DNA of 64,000 bases from an uncultured Lachnospiraceae bacterium (GTDB lineage: Bacteria; Bacillota; Clostridia; Lachnospirales; Lachnospiraceae). Below are positions 60,683 to 64,000 of the stretch, piece by piece; position 1 is the stretch's first letter; the number at the start of each line of letters is the position of its first letter. A program made the position numbers and the translations under genes. Location of the stretch: contig CAJUHP010000007.1 of assembly GCA_910586125.1 (NCBI GenBank), forward strand, positions 1 through 64,000. The letters are read 5' to 3'. Under the pieces are notes generated by a model, which was not told the DNA's origin, did not search any database, and worked only from the letters and a program-made list of their open reading frames with translations.

Positions 60683-60970
60683 TTATTCTCGTTCCTTTAC
60701 CGTCACCCAGACACGGTCTCCCGGCTGTTTTCCGATCTTATTGCGGATGTCTTTTCGTATCCCAATGATATAGCAAACACTGCCATCCTCATTTTTCATT
60801 CCCATATTGACAATGCTGCCATCGTACGGTTCTTTGTCAAATGTGACATGTACCTTTACCTGCCCTTTGCCAAACTCTGTCCGGATATCCAGCGGAAAAG
60901 TTACATATGCGCCGCCCTTTTTCTCGGCTTCGCAGATCAGAGATTCATATTCATATATTTTTGGATTCAT
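60683..60970 (-). CDS. DUF1905 protein
   Basis: 95 residues, matching DUF1905 (VTFPLDIRTEFGKGQVKVHV, then GDRVWVTVKERE). Small beta-barrel-like proteins of unknown function, often beside YdeI-like proteins. Ribosome site AAGGTGA 6 nt upstream. Confidence 0.85.
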   Translation of the reverse strand: MNPKIYEYESLICEAEKKGGAYVTFPLDIRTEFGKGQVKVHVTFDKEPYDGSIVNMGMKNEDGSVCYIIGIRKDIRNKIGKQPGDRVWVTVKERE

Positions 60971-61039
60971 ATTTCACCTTGGAAGATCTTCTTTTTCAGT
61001 TGCAGATTTCTAAATTTCAAACCGGCCGACAATAAATCG

Positions 61040-61213
61040 CTAACGTTTTGCCTCGGAAAAATCCGCCGCCTTCACCCATTCCATCAGTTCTTCGTCAATC
61101 TCCTTTTCTTGCGATATCAAAACATGGTGCGTAAAGCGCCCCGGATATGGTTCTGCAGCCGCGTCAATGCGGGAGGATTGTACGCGGTGTCCCAGTCCAA
61201 AGGTTATAACAAT
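61040..61213 (-). pseudogene. DUF5655 C-terminal remnant
   Basis: About 55 codons closely matching the C-terminal part of DUF5655-type proteins (EPYPGRFTHHVLISQEKEID, then EELMEWVKAADFSEAKR and a TAG stop). The open frame has no start codon; its upstream half is missing and joins directly behind the kinase gene. An ATG overlapping the kinase stop opens a different frame. It is a truncated gene. Confidence 0.7.
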
Positions 61214-61216
61214 AAT

Positions 61217-61792
61217 TCATTGTATCTCCTCTTCTTGAAATACCAAATCGCAGCGCTCCCGTATCCGGAAAGCTGAGAAATATGTCTCTTCCATGGGAAT
61301 CCAGCGTTCCCGAAATAAAGAAAGCGCTTCTTCTCCGTTCCTTTGCCTGATACGGCGTAGCTGCTCCTCCGGCTCCACATGCAGAAAAACGCGCAAATCA
61401 TAAAAGTCCCATAAAACAGGATGGCAGCAGTAAGAACCTTCTATAACGGAGAGCCCGCTGGGTTTGATTGCAACCGGTGCGGACAGCTCCATCGTCTTAC
61501 AGTCAAAGGGGCGGTAGGAAAACTCCTGTCCCCGGCTGAGCGGAATCATAACTTCGCTCAGGAATCTTTCGTAATCTACATTGCCCCCCGGTTCCAGAAG
61601 GCGCTGCCGGCTGCGCTGTTCCCGACGCAGAAAAAAGTGATCCATATGAATCACAGGGCATCCGGTCTCCTTTTGCAGCCATTCTGCGAGCGTCGTCTTA
61701 CCCGCAGCGCACCGGCCGTCTATGGCTGCCAAAAACGGCTTTTGGCCATGCTTTCTAGCCTTTTGTAAAATGATGGAACCTGTCTTTTCCAT
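61217..61792 (-). CDS. uridine-kinase-like P-loop kinase
   Basis: 191 residues. P-loop AAIDGRCAAGKTTLAEWL (residues 21-38), HMDHFF near 50 and EGSYCCHP near 117 match the uridine kinase/phosphoribulokinase-like family. The substrate could be uridine or a vitamin riboside; the ECF S component gene ends only 3 nt upstream, which suggests that the imported compound is phosphorylated by this enzyme. Confidence 0.85.
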   Translation of the reverse strand: MEKTGSIILQKARKHGQKPFLAAIDGRCAAGKTTLAEWLQKETGCPVIHMDHFFLRREQRSRQRLLEPGGNVDYERFLSEVMIPLSRGQEFSYRPFDCKTMELSAPVAIKPSGLSVIEGSYCCHPVLWDFYDLRVFLHVEPEEQLRRIRQRNGEEALSLFRERWIPMEETYFSAFRIRERCDLVFQEEEIQ

Positions 61793-61795
61793 CGC

Positions 61796-62374
61796 TCAAT
61801 TCTCCCCGTTTCGCAGCGTGGCCGCAGGCCGCAAAAACGGTACAAGACCAGTACGGTTTAAAGCCACCATAACCGCCGGAATCAAGACAAGCTGCAGAAG
61901 AATTCCGGGAATTGCCTTCAAAAAAGCGCCCGCCGCAAACATCTGCCAGGTAAAGCCGCTTCCGCCAATTCCTAAAAGGACAGCCTGAACCACTCCCCAT
62001 ACAAGCCGCCCGGCGAGCATCGCCAAAATTAGGCAGCGGTAGAGCGCGATGATACACTGCCAGCGGGAATGCGAGTAGAGAAACCCCGCAGTCAGTCCAT
62101 ATGTACCAAGTTCAAACGCCATGGCGATTCCCGTCGGAAACGGTACCGGCATCCCGAACAGCGCATAGCGCAGAAGCGGCAGAATCAGGCCGACCGTCAA
62201 ACCGTATTGCCAGCCGCAGATTAGTCCGCACAGCAGGACCGGAATGTGCATGGGCAGCAGCATATTTCCGATCTGCGGTATCTGCCCGGTCAAAAACGGA
62301 AGGACCAGGCCAATGCCCATAAACATGGCTGCCAGTGTCAGCGTCAAAACCGGTTTTCTTCTTTTTTTGTTCAT
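61796..62374 (-). CDS. ECF transporter S component
   Basis: 192 residues with about six membrane helices. N-terminal LTLAAMFMGIGLVLPFLTGQ and NMLLPMHIPVLLCGLICG, then FGMPVPFPTGIAMAFELGTY, resemble S components of vitamin or small-molecule ECF transporters. Substrate unknown; it needs a shared EcfA/A'/T module encoded elsewhere. Start chosen at MNKKRRK because AAGGAGAG lies 6 nt upstream. Operon with the downstream kinase. Confidence 0.85.
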   Translation of the reverse strand: MNKKRRKPVLTLTLAAMFMGIGLVLPFLTGQIPQIGNMLLPMHIPVLLCGLICGWQYGLTVGLILPLLRYALFGMPVPFPTGIAMAFELGTYGLTAGFLYSHSRWQCIIALYRCLILAMLAGRLVWGVVQAVLLGIGGSGFTWQMFAAGAFLKAIPGILLQLVLIPAVMVALNRTGLVPFLRPAATLRNGEN

Positions 62375-62464
62375 TTGACTCTCCTTTTTGTTCTTTTTTG
62401 CATCGGTCAACGGCGCAGAATTTTATCCATTGTTTTTTCCCGCGCCAGCTCGTCAATCAATTGC

Positions 62465-63025
62465 TTACTGCGCTCTTTTCTGTCCACCGCTTTGCTCTCC
62501 CTGCCCTTTTCCACACTGACACACCGCCCGCTCGAAAGCAACCCGCCTGGCGCCGCCGCGGCCCAGATAGATGTTTCCTCTGCGGGAAAAACCGTTTTTT
62601 TCCAGCATGCGCTGCATGGAGCGATTGTCTTGGTGAGTGTCAACGCGCAGGCTGCCCGCCTGGCGCTCCCGACACATCCGAAGGGCTTCCTCGATCAAAA
62701 TGCCGCCCAATCCCCGTCCTTTACAAGAAGCATCCACGGCGACCCGGTGAATCACGCCATAGAATCCGTCATTTTCCCAGCTTCCTTCATAGATCATCTG
62801 ATAATCCGGTTCGCCGCGAAAACTGATAAAAGCCGTCGCCACAACCTCTCCCTTTTCTTCCAGAACATAGCTTTCGCCCCCGGCCATATCCTCCCGCAGA
62901 CTCTCCTCATTCGGATAGCCGTCCTGCCACTGGTCGATTTTCTGCTCTCTGAAATAGGCTCTGGCCTGCTCCCAGAGAGCCGCCACCTGTTTCGCATCCT
63001 TTTCTTCTGTACGGCGAAAAATCAT
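62465..63025 (-). CDS. GNAT family N-acetyltransferase
   Basis: 186 residues. CoA core VIHRVAVDASCKGRGLGGIL (near 90-109), then the family-typical LRVDTHQDNRSMQRMLEKNG. This DTHxxN pattern occurs in a group of acetyltransferases common in Firmicutes. Substrate unknown. Ribosome site AAAGGAG 8 nt upstream. Confidence 0.9.
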   Translation of the reverse strand: MIFRRTEEKDAKQVAALWEQARAYFREQKIDQWQDGYPNEESLREDMAGGESYVLEEKGEVVATAFISFRGEPDYQMIYEGSWENDGFYGVIHRVAVDASCKGRGLGGILIEEALRMCRERQAGSLRVDTHQDNRSMQRMLEKNGFSRRGNIYLGRGGARRVAFERAVCQCGKGQGEQSGGQKRAQ

Positions 63026-63120
63026 TCGGTTCTCTCCTTTTTCTTTGTGGTATTTCTAAAGATTAAAATACTCTCTTGTATTGGGAACGGTTTGCCGAGA
63101 TCTCGCTCAGAGAAATCTTC

Positions 63121-63906
63121 TCAGCTTCCCAGATAATTTCTCATGTTTTTCAATGCGTTTTTTTCCAGACGGCTGACTTGCGCTTGGCTGATCCCGATCT
63201 CATCTGCGACCTCCATCTGCGTCTTCCCGTCAAAAAAACGCATCTGAATGATATTCTGTTCCCGATCCGGCAGGCGGTCTATGGCCTCCTTCAAGGCAAT
63301 CTCTTCCACCCAGTTTTCTTCCTTGTTTTTCTTATCGCTGATCTGATCCATGACATAGAGCGTGTCGCCGCCCTCCGTATAAACCGGATCGTACAGGCTG
63401 ACCGGACTCTGAATCGCATCCATGGCAAACACCACCTCTTCGCGGGTGATGCCTACCTCGTCCGCAATCTCGTTGAGCGTCGGTTCTTTGCAGTTTTTCT
63501 TCATCAGATTTTCCTTGGCATAGATCGCCTTGTAAGCCGTATCGCGCAGAGAACGGCTGACTCGGACGCTGCTGGAAGAATCCCGCAGATATCGCTTTAC
63601 TTCACCGATAATCATCGGCACCGCATAGGTGGAAAACTTGACATCATAGATATCTGGCTGAAAATTGTCGATGGCTTTCATCAGACCAATACAGCCGATC
63701 TGAAATAAATCATCCAGATTTTCGTTGCCGCCGGAAAAGCGCTGAATTACGCTCAGTACCAGACGCAGATTTCCCTTGATGTAAAGTTCTCTGGCCTCCG
63801 AATCCCCTTTTTGGACCCGGCGAAACAGTTCTGTCTTTTCCGCCTCATTTAATACCGGCAGCGACGCCGTGTTCACGCCGCAGATTTCTACTTTGTATAC
63901 CGCCAT
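63121..63906 (-). CDS. sigG: RNA polymerase sporulation sigma factor SigG
   Basis: 261 residues. Begins VEICGVNTASLPVL, typical of SigG, then region 2 (GCIGLMKAIDNFQPDIYDVK, FSTYAVPMIIGEVKRYLRDS), region 3 and region 4 with a helix-turn-helix (MEVADEIGISQAQVSRLEKN). It directs late gene expression in the forespore. Start at MAVYKVE chosen for GGAGGTG 8 nt upstream. The 90 bp upstream contain GTATAAA and CATGATT, which may be a sigma-F/G-type promoter, but the spacing is imperfect. No spoIIGA/sigE genes are visible within the window. Confidence 0.95.
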   Translation of the reverse strand: MAVYKVEICGVNTASLPVLNEAEKTELFRRVQKGDSEARELYIKGNLRLVLSVIQRFSGGNENLDDLFQIGCIGLMKAIDNFQPDIYDVKFSTYAVPMIIGEVKRYLRDSSSSVRVSRSLRDTAYKAIYAKENLMKKNCKEPTLNEIADEVGITREEVVFAMDAIQSPVSLYDPVYTEGGDTLYVMDQISDKKNKEENWVEEIALKEAIDRLPDREQNIIQMRFFDGKTQMEVADEIGISQAQVSRLEKNALKNMRNYLGS

Positions 63907-64000
63907 GCCAACACCTCCGCGCAATCATCTTGTAATGAAATCATGCACGGTTTTGGATGGGTTTATACAGCAAAAATACAGGGGATTTTTACCTGCAAAG

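Noticed and set aside
62383..62470. Small minus-strand ORF (about 26 codons) between the GNAT and ECF S genes
   Set aside because: It overlaps the end of the GNAT gene and has only a weak GTG start; no family recognised.
63925..64000. Possible sigma-F/G promoter in front of sigG (GTATA and CATGATT)
   Set aside because: The spacer is 18 nt and the match is partial; not strong enough for a feature.

Overview
The window looks like chromosomal DNA of a spore-forming, low-to-mid GC Clostridia, most likely Lachnospiraceae-like. The gene set supports this: the forespore sigma factor sigG, a perfect sigma-K-type promoter, a GGGtGRT/NifU-like pair, a QueT transporter under a preQ1-type leader, TmcAL/DUF177/L32, TldD/TldE, and a gap-pgk-tpiA-gpmI glycolytic operon. 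There is no rRNA, tRNA or CRISPR array that I can support.

Layout. 1-3.2 kb is a mobile-element margin: a broken reading frame, a dense set of inverted repeats with five copies of an 11-bp motif, and a complete class C group II intron (501-2383, minus) placed directly behind the terminator of a minus-strand gene. 3.4-8.9 kb holds queT, an acyltransferase-fold protein, a flippase, a PHP phosphoesterase and a membrane diguanylate cyclase. 9-14 kb (all minus) holds the GGGtGRT/NifU-like pair, a membrane protein, a lipoprotein and a TerB-AAA+ protein. 14-19 kb is the glycolytic operon. 19-26.5 kb has a Na/Pi cotransporter, a frameshifted histidinol phosphatase, an AI-2E-type permease, TldE/TldD and orphan PTS IIA/IIB. 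26.5-28.3 kb encodes a Tat translocase, followed by an S41-like protein (28.4-29.7 kb). 29.7-34.1 kb is the gpsA-plsY-der-DUF512 housekeeping cluster. 34.2-43.5 kb is mixed: an SBP lipoprotein, ychF, a sigma factor, a proline-rich presumed spore coat gene, guaB and a HAD phosphatase. 43.5-48.8 kb is a beta-glucoside operon (bglG-bglF-bglA) with two RAT/terminator switches, plus a YesL-like gene. 49-52.6 kb is rpmF/DUF177, pduL, tmcAL and a tyrosine phosphatase. 52.6-61.2 kb is an accessory, partly decayed and locally very AT-rich region with single-gene cargo, gene remnants and a structured non-coding scar. 61.2-64 kb has a nucleoside-kinase-like gene coupled to an ECF S component, a GNAT gene and sigG.

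How the genes work together. Lower glycolysis is co-transcribed. Beta-glucosides enter through BglF and are cleaved by BglA under antitermination control. PduL can supply the phosphotransacetylase step. ECF S components (QueT and the 62 kb gene) suggest vitamin and base salvage. The diguanylate cyclase carries an ECF-S-like membrane domain that may couple vitamin sensing to c-di-GMP. The most unusual items are that fusion, the sigma-K-driven proline-rich gene, the recombinase-like repeat cluster at the left edge, the two related hairpin elements acting as terminators, and several enzyme homologues with a substituted catalytic residue.
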